Origin: Candidatus Borkfalkia ceftriaxoniphila
GTDB taxonomy: Bacteria > Bacillota > Clostridia > Christensenellales > Borkfalkiaceae
NCBI RefSeq assembly: GCF_004134775.1
Contig: NZ_SDOZ01000002.1
Span: forward strand, 1,400,005 to 1,464,004
Direction of reading: 5' to 3'
Length of the DNA stretch: 64,000 nucleotides
A model generated the notes under the pieces. That model saw nothing but the letters and a program-made list of their open reading frames with translations. It did no database searches and was not told where the DNA came from. The position numbers were made by a program, and so were the translations under genes. This document shows, piece by piece, positions 35,083-43,171 of the stretch (its first letter is position 1; each line of letters opens with the position of its first letter).

Positions 35083-35156
35083 GTTTGTTTAATACTGAAA
35101 CAGTTTTCGTCGCGGTCGTATTGTTCTTCGTCGGAAATCGTAAATTGAACAGTCAT
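35079..35156 (-). CDS. Small open frame, 25 residues
   Basis: Acidic peptide starting MTVQFTISDEEQYDRDE. GGGG lies about 13 nt before the ATG on the minus strand, and an extended -10 promoter TGATATAAT is at 35194-35202 (complement). No homologue is known to me. The promoter plus ribosome-site arrangement is the only support. Confidence 0.3.
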   Translation of the reverse strand: MTVQFTISDEEQYDRDENCFSIKQT

Positions 35157-35169
35157 TGAAAACAAATCC

Positions 35170-35215
35170 CCTTTGAAATTATTATCTTCGGAAATTATAT
35201 CACAATTTTCAAAGG
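35170..35215 (-). promoter_or_regulatory. Extended -10 promoter inside an inverted repeat
   Basis: Minus-strand TGATATAAT (35194-35202 complement) lies between inverted CCTTTGAAA (35170-35178) and TTTCAAAGG (35207-35215). Otherwise the stretch from 35157 to 35260 contains nothing recognisable. Confidence 0.4.
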
Positions 35216-35260
35216 CAGTTATGTCAATTTACCGCGACTATATCGTAATTTTGAGTTGTT

Positions 35261-36655
35261 TTATCGCTGCAACGGGCAAACTTTTTTCTTGTAAGCGTAT
35301 TTCAGCATGAAAGCCGAGACGATTGCGGTAACAAATTCTACGATCAGGAACGTCCACCAGACGAGATCCGCGGCGTTTGCAGAGAGCGTAAACAAATACG
35401 CGACGGGCAGGACGAGAAGGCATAGGCGGAGGAACGAAATGAGCAGGGGAAAGAGCGCATAGCGGAACGCTTGCAAAACGCCCTGTACGGCAACGCTGAA
35501 CGCCATAAAGATATAGCCGACGCTTGCGATCCGTACGGCGGCGACGACCGTGGATCGAATGGCGTCGCCGCTCGTCGGCTGACTCGCCATACCGAATAGC
35601 CGGGCGAGGGGGACGGCAAGGCACTCGAACAGCACGGTGATCGCGGCGGCAACGATGACCGAATCCAAAACGCCGTATTGTATGCAGGCTTTCACCCGCC
35701 GCCCGTTCCGCAAACCGTAGTTGAACGACAGGATCGATATGATCGTATTGGAAACGCCGAAAGCGGCGAACAGCGCAAACTGCATGATTTTATAGTAGAT
35801 CCCGAAACTGCCTTGCAAAAGATCGGCAGTTTCTTTTATTCTGACCGTACCGAGAATTTTCGTCATGCCGAGCATCATCACGGAGAGCAGTCCCTGCATG
35901 AGCGCGGCGGATATGCCTATCTTGTAAATGCCTTTGATGATTTCGCCGTTCGGCTTGATCGCTTTGACGCTGTTTTTCAATTCTTTATTGGCGAGATAGT
36001 GAAACAGCATTGCGGTGATCAGCGAAACGATCTGTCCGATGATCGTCGCCCACGCCGCGCCTTCGATGCCCATTTTGCATGGGTAGATAAAAACATAATC
36101 GAGCACGATATTCGTCACAGCGCCCGAAATTTGCGAGATCGTGGAAAAATGGGTTTTGCCCGTAGCCTGTAAAAAGCGTTCGTAAACGGTAAAGCCTATC
36201 GAGCCGAAAGAGAACAGACAGCATATTTTTAAGTAATTTGTCCCCATTCCGGCGGCTTGCGCGTTTCCGCCCGCCTGCATGGAGATAAACCAATCGCACC
36301 CGAACAGACCGAAGATCAAAAACGCGGCGTAGATACATATTCCGAGAAAGATCCCGTTGCCTACCGTCCGTGCCGCGCCTTCGCCGTTTTTTTCGCCCAA
36401 TTGTTTCGATAACAGTGCGTTAATGCCTACGCCCGTGCCGACGCCGACCGCGATAATCAATAATTGAATGGGAAAGGCATAAGTCAGCGCAAGATTGCCT
36501 GCGATCCCGTCTTCGCCCATATTTATGACAAATGCAGTATCGACGATATTATAGACTGACTGCAATATCATAGAAACGATCATGGGCAAACCCATTTTCC
36601 ATATCAGTTTGTGCATAGACGAAGTTTCCATTTTGTTTTGATTCGTTCGTTCCAT
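35261..36655 (-). CDS. MATE-family multidrug exporter
   Basis: 464 residues, twelve hydrophobic segments. The family start is seen in LIWKMGLPMIVSMILQSVYNIVDTAFV, with the matching start of the second half in IGISAALMQGLLSVMMLGMTKILGTV. It probably exports cationic compounds in exchange for Na+ or H+. Divergent from a TetR regulator, which is its likely controller. It has its own promoter and a strong hairpin with U7 between that promoter and the start codon. AAGGCGG lies 6-7 nt before the ATG. Confidence 0.93.
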   Translation of the reverse strand: MERTNQNKMETSSMHKLIWKMGLPMIVSMILQSVYNIVDTAFVINMGEDGIAGNLALTYAFPIQLLIIAVGVGTGVGINALLSKQLGEKNGEGAARTVGNGIFLGICIYAAFLIFGLFGCDWFISMQAGGNAQAAGMGTNYLKICCLFSFGSIGFTVYERFLQATGKTHFSTISQISGAVTNIVLDYVFIYPCKMGIEGAAWATIIGQIVSLITAMLFHYLANKELKNSVKAIKPNGEIIKGIYKIGISAALMQGLLSVMMLGMTKILGTVRIKETADLLQGSFGIYYKIMQFALFAAFGVSNTIISILSFNYGLRNGRRVKACIQYGVLDSVIVAAAITVLFECLAVPLARLFGMASQPTSGDAIRSTVVAAVRIASVGYIFMAFSVAVQGVLQAFRYALFPLLISFLRLCLLVLPVAYLFTLSANAADLVWWTFLIVEFVTAIVSAFMLKYAYKKKVCPLQR

Positions 36656-36671
36656 ATTTTTACCGCCTTAT

Positions 36672-36712
36672 AAAAAAACGTGCGTAAATCCTAAGCCGGA
36701 TTTACGCACGTT
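36672..36712 (-). other. Hairpin plus U7 in the leader of the first MATE gene, candidate attenuator
   Basis: 15-bp perfect stem (36677-36691 with 36698-36712; GGATTTACGCACGTT on the plus strand) with a 6-nt loop. In the MATE direction it runs directly into U7 (36672-36678), then AUAAGGCGG and the ATG. This is a complete intrinsic terminator placed between promoter and gene, starting about 15 nt after the predicted transcription start. Confidence 0.65.
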
Positions 36713-36734
36713 ACGTACTACTCACTTGACTGAC

Positions 36735-36763
36735 AGTATAGCATTTTTTACGAAAAAAAGCAA
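36735..36763 (-). promoter_or_regulatory. Promoter of the first MATE gene
   Basis: Minus strand: TTGCTT (36758-36763 complement), 17 bp, TATACT (36735-36740 complement). A 15-bp palindrome TTTGTA-N3-TACAAA (36777-36791) lies just upstream, between this promoter and the tetR promoter. Confidence 0.65.
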
Positions 36764-36795
36764 ACGATTTTTTGACTTTGTAGTATACAAAACAT

Positions 36796-36836
36796 TTGAC
36801 AACATAAAATAACGATGTTATAATAACAATGTTATT
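36796..36836 (+). promoter_or_regulatory. Consensus tetR promoter covered by two palindromic operators
   Basis: TTGACA (36796-36801), 17 bp, TATAAT (36819-36824). Two adjacent palindromes overlap the -10 box and start site: ATAAC-GAT-GTTAT (36809-36821) and AATAAC-AAT-GTTATT (36822-36836). Their shared half-site ATAAC and 14-bp spacing suggest cooperative binding by the TetR protein encoded immediately downstream (autorepression). Confidence 0.75.
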
Positions 36837-36855
36837 TAATAAAGGAGTTTTTTGT

Positions 36856-37506
36856 GTGCGTAGGAAAAACGAAATTGCCGTAGATAAAATATTGGATTGC
36901 GCAAAAGAAGAATTTATGGAAAAAGGCTTCGAGGGCGCGTCTATGCGGACGATCGCAGAACGGGCGGGGTATACGACGGGCATGTTATACGCGCGGTTTG
37001 CGGATAAAAGCCAACTGTTTAAAGAACTCGTTGACGATGCCGCGGAGAAACTCTTCCGGTATTTTTCCGATTCGGAAAACGCTTTTGCGGATCTGCCGCC
37101 CGAACAGCAACTTTCTGAAATGCACACGTACGTCGAGGGGAAAGTAGACGAAATGATAGATATCATATACGATCGTTTCGACGCATTCAAACTTATAGTA
37201 TGTAAGAGCGCGGGGAGCGGCTACGAATATTATATCGATAAAATGATAGATGTGGAAACGGCGAATACCTTGCGGTTTATTGACGCGCTGAACAGCGCGG
37301 GCATTCGGATCAACGATGTCCGCGCAGACCTGAGCCATATGCTGTCAAGCGCTATGTTTAACGGAATATTCGAAGTGGTCGCCCACGATTTGCCGCGGGA
37401 AGAAGCGAGAGGGTATATCAAACAGGTACAGGACTTTTTCAATGCGGGTTGGGATAACCTGCTCGGGTTGCCGTCGGATTGGCAGAAGTCGCTCAAACGG
37501 CGTTAG
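36856..37506 (+). CDS. TetR-family transcriptional regulator
   Basis: 216 residues. The N-terminal helix-turn-helix is seen in FEGASMRTIAERAGYTTGML with the following YARFADKSQLF (about residues 20-50). The C-terminal helical ligand domain is not assignable. GTG at 36856 is taken as the start because AAAGGAG lies 8 nt upstream; an in-frame ATG at 36829 sits inside the second operator palindrome and has no ribosome site. It lies between a divergent MATE exporter and a downstream ABC exporter pair, all probable targets. Confidence 0.9.
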   Translation: MRRKNEIAVDKILDCAKEEFMEKGFEGASMRTIAERAGYTTGMLYARFADKSQLFKELVDDAAEKLFRYFSDSENAFADLPPEQQLSEMHTYVEGKVDEMIDIIYDRFDAFKLIVCKSAGSGYEYYIDKMIDVETANTLRFIDALNSAGIRINDVRADLSHMLSSAMFNGIFEVVAHDLPREEARGYIKQVQDFFNAGWDNLLGLPSDWQKSLKRR

Positions 37507-37509
37507 ATG

Positions 37510-37532
37510 AGAGATGGAAAGATCTCTTTTTT
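37510..37532 (+). terminator. Short intrinsic terminator
   Basis: AGAGAT / ATCTCT stem followed by T6, 3 nt after the tetR stop. Downstream, an inverted repeat GTTAG-N6-CTAAC (37544-37559) precedes the ABC genes and may be a separate control site. Confidence 0.55.
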
Positions 37533-37599
37533 AACGGGCTTATGTTAGTCATTGCTAACTATATAAAACGGTCAAAAAATGCAAGGAGGCAATACATAA

Positions 37600-39378
37600 A
37601 TGAAAAAGAAAAATGGAAACTTGTCGGAACTTATGCGGTTTGCGGGCAGGCATAAGTATCTGACTTATTCGTCGTGGGTGCTTTCGGTCGTAAGCGCGGC
37701 GCTTGCGCTCGTGCCGTTCGTCTATATTTTCTTTATCATAAAAGAAGCGATAGAAGTCGCGCCCGATTTTTCGCAGGCGACGAATATCGCGACCAACGGT
37801 TGGATGGCGGTCGTTTTTGCGCTCGCGTCTATAGTGGTGTATGTGGGAGCGTTGATGTGTTCGCATCTGTCGGCGTTCCGAATTGCGGGCAATGTGCGTA
37901 AAACCACCATGAAACATATTTCCGAACTTCCGCTCGGATTTATCGGCGAAGCGGGCAGCGGGAAAGTGCGTCGTATCGTAAACGATTCGAGCGCTGCGAC
38001 CGAAACGTATCTTGCGCATCAACTGCCCGATATGGCGGGAGCGATCGCAACGCCGCTCGGAATGATGGTCATGTTATTCCTGTTCGATTGGCGATTCGGT
38101 CTGATCTGCCTGTTGCCCGTTATCTTGGGCTTTGCGGCTATGTGGAAAATGGCGGGCCCGAAAATGGCACAGGATATGAAAGACTATAACAACGCCCTGG
38201 AGGATATGAACAATCAGGCGGTGGAATATGTGCGCGGCATTCCCGTCGTAAAGACGTTCGGGCAGACGGTGCGCTCGTTCAAAAAGTTTCAAGGCTCGAT
38301 CGACAATTATTATAAATTTGCGACGGGGTATTGTAAAAAGTGCCGTCGGCCGATGATACTTTTTACGATGTTTATCAACAGCGCGTTTGCCTTTCTGATC
38401 GCGCTCGCGCTGATCCTTGCGGGCGGACGGGCGATCGCGCAAAATACGCTTCTGAACTTTTTGTTTTACGTCATATTTACGCCTATATTGACCACGGCGC
38501 TCATGAAAGTTTTATACATGAGCGAAAACGGAATGGTAGTATCGGACGCGCTCGCGCGTATTCATTCCATACTCGACATGAAACCTTTGCCCGAAACGAA
38601 AGACGGAGAAACGCCCGACGATAACTCGGTAGAGTTCGAAAACGTATCTTTCCGTTACAGGAATACCGAAAAGGATGCGCTTTCGAACGTATCTTTCAAA
38701 GTGAACGCAGGTCAAACGGTGGCGTTCGTCGGTCCGAGCGGCGGCGGAAAAACGACCGTCGCGGGGCTGATCTCACGCTTTTGGGACGTGCGCGAGGGAA
38801 CGGTAAAGATCGGCGGCGTGAACGTGAAGAATATCCGCCATAACGATCTGATGGATAACGTAGCGTATGTGTTTCAGGACAGCAGACTTCTGAAAACGTC
38901 GATATTTGATAACGTGCGGTTATCGAAACCGCACGCAAGCGAAATCGAAGTATTGAACGCGCTGCATAAGGCGCAATGCGACGATATCGTCGCAAAATTA
39001 CCCGAAGGCATCCATACGAAGATCGGAACGAAAGGCGTATATTTGTCGGGCGGCGAACAGCAGAGGATAGCGATCGCCCGCGTTATACTCAAAGACGCGC
39101 CGATCGTCGTATTGGACGAGGCGACGGCGTTTGCCGATCCCGAAAACGAGGTGCTTGTGCAAAGAGCGTTTGCGGAACTGTCCAAAGACAAGACGGTCAT
39201 TATGATCGCGCACAGGCTGACCACGGTCAGAAACGCGGATAAGATATACGTTTTGAAAGACGGCAGGATCGAGGACGCGGGAACGCACGAAGAACTCGTA
39301 AAGAGCGGATCGCTGTATGCGAAAATGTGGAAAGACTATCAGACTTCTATCAGTTGGAAAGTGGGAGGTGCAAAATGA
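37600..39378 (+). CDS. ABC transporter, fused membrane and ATPase domains, first half
   Basis: 592 residues: membrane domain with six helices (about 15-320), then ATPase domain (about 340-590). Walker A is GPSGGGKTT, the signature is LSGGEQQRIAIAR and Walker B is IVVLDEATAFAD. The segment FIGEAGSGKVRRIVNDSSAATETYLAHQLPD is characteristic of the IrtA/YbtP-like branch, whose members work as pairs and include siderophore importers as well as exporters. AAGGAGG precedes the ATG. Forms a heterodimer with the next gene, which overlaps by 4 nt. Confidence 0.92.
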   Translation: MKKKNGNLSELMRFAGRHKYLTYSSWVLSVVSAALALVPFVYIFFIIKEAIEVAPDFSQATNIATNGWMAVVFALASIVVYVGALMCSHLSAFRIAGNVRKTTMKHISELPLGFIGEAGSGKVRRIVNDSSAATETYLAHQLPDMAGAIATPLGMMVMLFLFDWRFGLICLLPVILGFAAMWKMAGPKMAQDMKDYNNALEDMNNQAVEYVRGIPVVKTFGQTVRSFKKFQGSIDNYYKFATGYCKKCRRPMILFTMFINSAFAFLIALALILAGGRAIAQNTLLNFLFYVIFTPILTTALMKVLYMSENGMVVSDALARIHSILDMKPLPETKDGETPDDNSVEFENVSFRYRNTEKDALSNVSFKVNAGQTVAFVGPSGGGKTTVAGLISRFWDVREGTVKIGGVNVKNIRHNDLMDNVAYVFQDSRLLKTSIFDNVRLSKPHASEIEVLNALHKAQCDDIVAKLPEGIHTKIGTKGVYLSGGEQQRIAIARVILKDAPIVVLDEATAFADPENEVLVQRAFAELSKDKTVIMIAHRLTTVRNADKIYVLKDGRIEDAGTHEELVKSGSLYAKMWKDYQTSISWKVGGAK

Positions 39379-41093
39379 TAAAGCGTATCATGAAAAAATT
39401 CGCGCTCTCGGAGCGCGGCGCGAAAGGTTTTCTTTGGGCGGTGATCGCCTGCACGGCAGAAGGGCTTGCGCTGATGATCCCCGTATCGCTTCTATATTAT
39501 CTGACGGACGATCTGCTCAAAGGAGCGGTACCGTCATCGCATTATTATCTTTACGGCTTCGGGATCGCCGCGGCTCTTGCACTGATCATCCTGACCAACT
39601 TCTGGAAATATAACGCAACTTATTTTTCAACGTACCGCGAATCGGGAATCAAGCGTGTGCGGCTTGCCGAAAAATTACGGAAACTTCCGCTTTCGTTTTT
39701 CGGTAAAAAAGATTTGGCGGATTTGACGAATACGATCATGGGCGACGTTCAGGTGACGGAACAGATGATGTCGCATTACGTTCCGCAGTTTTACGGCTCG
39801 GTCATCACGGTTTGCATCGTAAGCATCGGAATATTCGTATTCGACTGGCGTATGGCTCTCGCCGCATTGTGGGTGTTCCCCGTATCGCTCGTCATCGTAG
39901 GCTTTTCCAAAAAAGCGCAGAACTATTTTACGCGCAAACAAAATCTGGCAAGCGTGGCGGTGCAGGACGGTATTCAGGAAAATCTCGATACGCTGCGCGA
40001 CTTGAAGAGCAATAATGCCGAAAAGAAATATCTGGAAGGATTGAATCAGAAGATCCGCAACATGGAAAGCCGTCAGATCAAAAGCGAACTCGGAAGCGCG
40101 ATGTTCGTCGTTCCCGCGCAGATGATACTCAAACTCGGGATCGCGACCGTTGCGCTCGTCGGCGGTATGTTGCTTGTAAACGGTACGCTTTCGCTCATCA
40201 CTTTCTTTATGTTTTTGCTCGTGGTATCCCGCGTGTACGAGCCGCTGTCGGGAGCGATGCAAAATCTTGCGGCAATGAACAGTTTGCAGGTCAACATAGA
40301 CAGGATGAACGAAATAGAAAACTACGAAGAGCAGGGCGGCGAAAGAACGTTTTGTCCCAAAGGCTACGATATCGAGTTTAAAAACGTCGGTTTTGCGTAT
40401 AACACGGGCGAAACGGTGCTGGACGGCGTATCGTTTACCGCAAAGCAGGGCGGAGTCACCGCGCTGATCGGAGAGAGCGGCGGCGGTAAATCGACCGCGG
40501 CGAAACTCGCGGCGCGATTCTGGGACGTAGACCGCGGCAAGATAACCGTAGGCGGCGTGGATATAAAAACGGTGGAACCGGAAGAACTGTTGAAAGCCTA
40601 TTCGATCGTATTCCAGGACGTAACGCTGTTCAATAATTCTGTAATGGAAAATATTCGTATCGGCAGGAACGGCGCGACCGACGAGGAGGTGCTGCGCGTA
40701 GCGCGCGAAGCGCAATGCGACGAATTTGTAAACAAACTGCCCGACGGTTACGCTACGGTGATCGGCGAAAACGGCTCCATGCTTTCGGGCGGCGAACGGC
40801 AGAGGATATCCATAGCGCGCGCTATGCTGAAAGATGCGCCGATCGTGATAATGGACGAAGCCACCGCGTCGCTCGATGCGGAAAACGAATCGGAAGTACA
40901 ACGCGCTCTCTCGGCGCTTATCGCGAATAAAACCGTTCTGATCATAGCGCACCGTATGAGAACGGTGGACGGAGCGGAAAAAATCGTCGTACTGCAGGGC
41001 GGCAAGGTGGCGGAACAAGGTACGCCGCAAGAATTGAAGAAAAAGAACGGAATTTATGCGAGAATGCTTGCGTTGCAGTCGGAAAGATCGTAA
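39375..41093 (+). CDS. ABC transporter, fused membrane and ATPase domains, second half
   Basis: 572 residues with the same layout as its partner. Walker A is GESGGGKST, the signature is LSGGERQRISIAR and Walker B is IVIMDEATASLD with the usual Glu replaced in register, as in the partner. The start at 39375 is the ATG overlapping the upstream TGA; the longer in-frame extension lies inside the partner gene. The IrtB/YbtQ-type membrane segment LSFFGKKDLADLTNTIMGD supports pairing. Substrate could be a drug or a metal chelate; the TetR and MATE neighbours favour a drug or toxic compound. Confidence 0.92.
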   Translation: MIKRIMKKFALSERGAKGFLWAVIACTAEGLALMIPVSLLYYLTDDLLKGAVPSSHYYLYGFGIAAALALIILTNFWKYNATYFSTYRESGIKRVRLAEKLRKLPLSFFGKKDLADLTNTIMGDVQVTEQMMSHYVPQFYGSVITVCIVSIGIFVFDWRMALAALWVFPVSLVIVGFSKKAQNYFTRKQNLASVAVQDGIQENLDTLRDLKSNNAEKKYLEGLNQKIRNMESRQIKSELGSAMFVVPAQMILKLGIATVALVGGMLLVNGTLSLITFFMFLLVVSRVYEPLSGAMQNLAAMNSLQVNIDRMNEIENYEEQGGERTFCPKGYDIEFKNVGFAYNTGETVLDGVSFTAKQGGVTALIGESGGGKSTAAKLAARFWDVDRGKITVGGVDIKTVEPEELLKAYSIVFQDVTLFNNSVMENIRIGRNGATDEEVLRVAREAQCDEFVNKLPDGYATVIGENGSMLSGGERQRISIARAMLKDAPIVIMDEATASLDAENESEVQRALSALIANKTVLIIAHRMRTVDGAEKIVVLQGGKVAEQGTPQELKKKNGIYARMLALQSERS

Positions 41094-41108
41094 ATGCACA
41101 AAAATATA

Positions 41109-41130
41109 ACGGGCGGAATCGTCCGCCCGT
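41109..41130 (+). other. Hairpin after the ABC pair, no T-tract
   Basis: ACGGGCGGA / TCCGCCCGT with a 4-nt loop, 15 nt after the stop; followed by AGGTTCTC, so termination would need another factor. Confidence 0.45.
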
Positions 41131-41132
41131 AG

Positions 41133-41288
41133 GTTCTCGAAAATATTCGTTATCGCAATTTTCGTCGTGATCGGTCTGCTTTTGCGCGTGGGCGAAAACA
41201 GACGGTATGGCTCGCTATACTCGGCTCGTTTGCGGCAGGGTTGGGCGCGATAAGCAATATCATCCTAAATCGAACGAATTTAACGTAA
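41133..41288 (+). pseudogene. Frameshifted remnant of a small membrane protein
   Basis: One frame reads VIAIFVVIGLLLRVGE (from about 41151). A second frame continues with TVWLAILGSFAAGLGAIS up to a TAA at 41286-41288. Together they look like two consecutive transmembrane helices joined across a frameshift, with no start codon. The source family is not recognised. The 3' end overlaps the stop of the convergent MATE gene. Confidence 0.3.
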
Positions 41289-42692
41289 CAAATTATTTCT
41301 ACGATTTTGTTTCCCTTTTTTTATTTCAACGAAATAGAAAAGCGTCATAATTACGGTAACTATCATTGCAATGAAATCGGCAACGGGCGCGGCGATCAAA
41401 ATACCTTCGATCCCGAAAAAAACGGGCAGCGTGCATATGAGCGGAATAAAGCAGATAATATCCCTTATCAATGACGTTAAAACTGCGAATACGGGTTTTC
41501 CGACTGCCTGGAAGAAGATGGACGACATTTTGATAATGCAGGTAAACGTTACGAGAGCGAGAAATATGCGGAATGTTTTTTCGGAAAATTCCCAATAATC
41601 GTCGGGGTTCGGTATATTTGTAGGTTTGCCGAACATGCCGACGACCGCATCGGGGACGATCTCGAACAATAATGTCGCGATCACGCCTACGCAGACTGTG
41701 CAGAGTAAGATGGAACGATACAGTTTCTTCACTCTGTCAAAGTTTTTCGCCCCGATATTATATCCGATAATGGGTTGGCAGCCGAGAACGATGCCCACGA
41801 CGATATTGATCACAACGGTAAAAACTTTGCTTTCGATTCCGATAACGGCAATCGGAATATCAACGCCGTATTTCGACGTCGCTCCGTATTTCGCAAGCAT
41901 CATATTGCAAACTAACGAAATGACAACGATTGTCATTTGCGTAATCAGCGATGATATGCCGAGTTTAAATGCTTCGCCATATATTTTTAAACGGGGAACA
42001 AAACTTCTGATTGTCAATTTGAAAGTTTTTGTGCGGAACAGATAAGCGATGCTGATGACAAACGAAACGATCTGGCCGATTGCCGTTGCCCAGGCCGCGC
42101 CGGCCATGCCCCATTTACAGGCAAATATGAAAACAGGGTCGAGGATGATATTTATGATCGCGCCCGCAAGCATCGAGAACATCGACCACGATGGACTGCC
42201 GTCGGCGCGGACAACTGCGTTGATCATATTCGACAGCATATAAACGGGGAAAAAACCGAGAATAATATTAAAATATTCGATCGCATAGCCTATTGTATTT
42301 TCCGACGCACCGAACAAAGACAGAACCTGCGTTTTCAAAGGATAAAATACGGCCGGTAAAAAGACGCTCAGAATGCATGTAAGCGTCATACCGGTGCCGA
42401 CGCATATGTGGATTTTATCCGTATCTCCTTTGCCTTGATGTATATTGATATATGCGGCTGAACCGTCGCCAAAATACCAGGCGACTCCTTGCGCTATAAT
42501 AAAGATAGGGAATACAACGCCGGTTGCCGCGTTACCGAGCGTAGAAAGTTCGCTGTTACCGATAAAAATCTGGTCAACGATATTATAAAGTGCGCTGATC
42601 AGCAGTGACAGAACGCACGGAATACAGAATTTCAGCATTAACTTTGAGATTTTTTCTTTGCCCAGAAATTCCGTGCTTTGAGAGTAAGACAT
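41280..42692 (-). CDS. MATE-family multidrug exporter (second)
   Basis: 470 residues, twelve hydrophobic segments, with the family start LMLKFCIPCVLSLLISALYNIVDQIFIG and second-half start LGISSLITQMTIVVISLVCN. It is from a different branch than the MATE at 35261 (VFPIFIIAQGVAWYFGDGSAAYI is typical of the larger Clostridial group). The ATG at 42692 is chosen because GGAGG lies 8 nt before it. More AT-rich than its neighbours. Own promoter and leader hairpin with U7. Confidence 0.93.
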   Translation of the reverse strand: MSYSQSTEFLGKEKISKLMLKFCIPCVLSLLISALYNIVDQIFIGNSELSTLGNAATGVVFPIFIIAQGVAWYFGDGSAAYINIHQGKGDTDKIHICVGTGMTLTCILSVFLPAVFYPLKTQVLSLFGASENTIGYAIEYFNIILGFFPVYMLSNMINAVVRADGSPSWSMFSMLAGAIINIILDPVFIFACKWGMAGAAWATAIGQIVSFVISIAYLFRTKTFKLTIRSFVPRLKIYGEAFKLGISSLITQMTIVVISLVCNMMLAKYGATSKYGVDIPIAVIGIESKVFTVVINIVVGIVLGCQPIIGYNIGAKNFDRVKKLYRSILLCTVCVGVIATLLFEIVPDAVVGMFGKPTNIPNPDDYWEFSEKTFRIFLALVTFTCIIKMSSIFFQAVGKPVFAVLTSLIRDIICFIPLICTLPVFFGIEGILIAAPVADFIAMIVTVIMTLFYFVEIKKGKQNRRNNLLR

Positions 42693-42758
42693 ACATAGAA
42701 CCTCCAACCGAATTTCCGTCTTTGTCAGAGAAAAGAGCGTCTGAAATCTGCGAAGAAC

Positions 42759-42799
42759 AAAAAAATAAGCGTAGAATTTCCTGCTGAAATTCTACGCTT
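42759..42799 (-). other. Hairpin plus U7 in the leader of the second MATE gene, candidate attenuator
   Basis: 14-bp perfect stem AAGCGTAGAATTTC / GAAATTCTACGCTT (42767-42780 with 42786-42799), 5-nt loop, then on the minus strand A and U7 (42759-42765). It begins about 15 nt after the predicted transcription start and about 65 nt before the ATG: the same order as in front of the first MATE gene, with a different sequence. Confidence 0.65.
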
Positions 42800-42821
42800 G
42801 CATTTGCTGTCCAACATCGAA

Positions 42822-42850
42822 AGTTTATCAAAAATTTCTATTTTTGTCAA
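42822..42850 (-). promoter_or_regulatory. Promoter of the second MATE gene
   Basis: Minus strand: TTGACA (42845-42850 complement), 17 bp, TAAACT (42822-42827 complement). Confidence 0.7.
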
Positions 42851-42886
42851 GTATAAGCAGCCATTTTATTAAGGCGCATCCCAATG

Positions 42887-42925
42887 AAAAGAACCTAAGC
42901 CGAATATTCGACTTAGGTTCTTTTT
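42887..42925 (-). terminator. Terminator of tRNA-Ser
   Basis: Long hairpin AAAAGAACCTAAG / CTTAGGTTCTTTT with T-runs on both strands, immediately after the tRNA CCA end; bidirectional. Confidence 0.85.
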
Positions 42926-43015
42926 GGCGCAGAAGGCGGGATTTGAACCCGCGCTACGGTTTCCCGTACTACTCCCTTAGCAGGGGAGCCCCTTGAGCCG
43001 CTTGGGTACTTCTGC
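42925..43015 (-). tRNA. tRNA-Ser (anticodon GCU)
   Basis: 91 nt with encoded CCA. The acceptor stem GCAGAAG/CTTCTGC brackets a D arm with CCCAAGCGGC. The anticodon stem is TCCC/GGGA with the loop CTGCTAA (anticodon GCT). A long variable arm (TAGTACGGGAAACCGTA region) marks a class II tRNA, and the T arm is GCGGGTTCAAATCCCGC. Reads AGC and AGU serine codons. Confidence 0.95.
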
Positions 43016-43028
43016 ATTGCGCTAAAAT

Positions 43029-43057
43029 ATAATACCATAATTTCAAAAGTTTGTCAA
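43029..43057 (-). promoter_or_regulatory. tRNA-Ser promoter
   Basis: Minus strand: TTGACA (43052-43057 complement), 17 bp, TATTAT (43029-43034 complement), about 14 nt before the mature tRNA 5' end. Confidence 0.75.
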
Positions 43058-43118
43058 AGTTTATTTTTGTTTTTTCTCAAAAAAGTTTTTCTTTTCGCGG
43101 GAAATTTTTCAAGACCTA

Positions 43119-43147
43119 TTGCAAGGTTTCCGTTTTTATGGTAGAAT
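43119..43147 (+). promoter_or_regulatory. Promoter of the pyrophosphatase operon
   Basis: TTGCAA (43119-43124), 17 bp, TAGAAT (43142-43147); AAAGGCGG follows before the start codon. Confidence 0.65.
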
Positions 43148-43171
43148 AATAGAATAAAGGCGGTAATGATT

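Noticed and set aside
42925-43015. tRNA-Ser as an integration site for a mobile island
   Set aside because: No integrase gene and no copy of the tRNA 3' end elsewhere in the window were seen.
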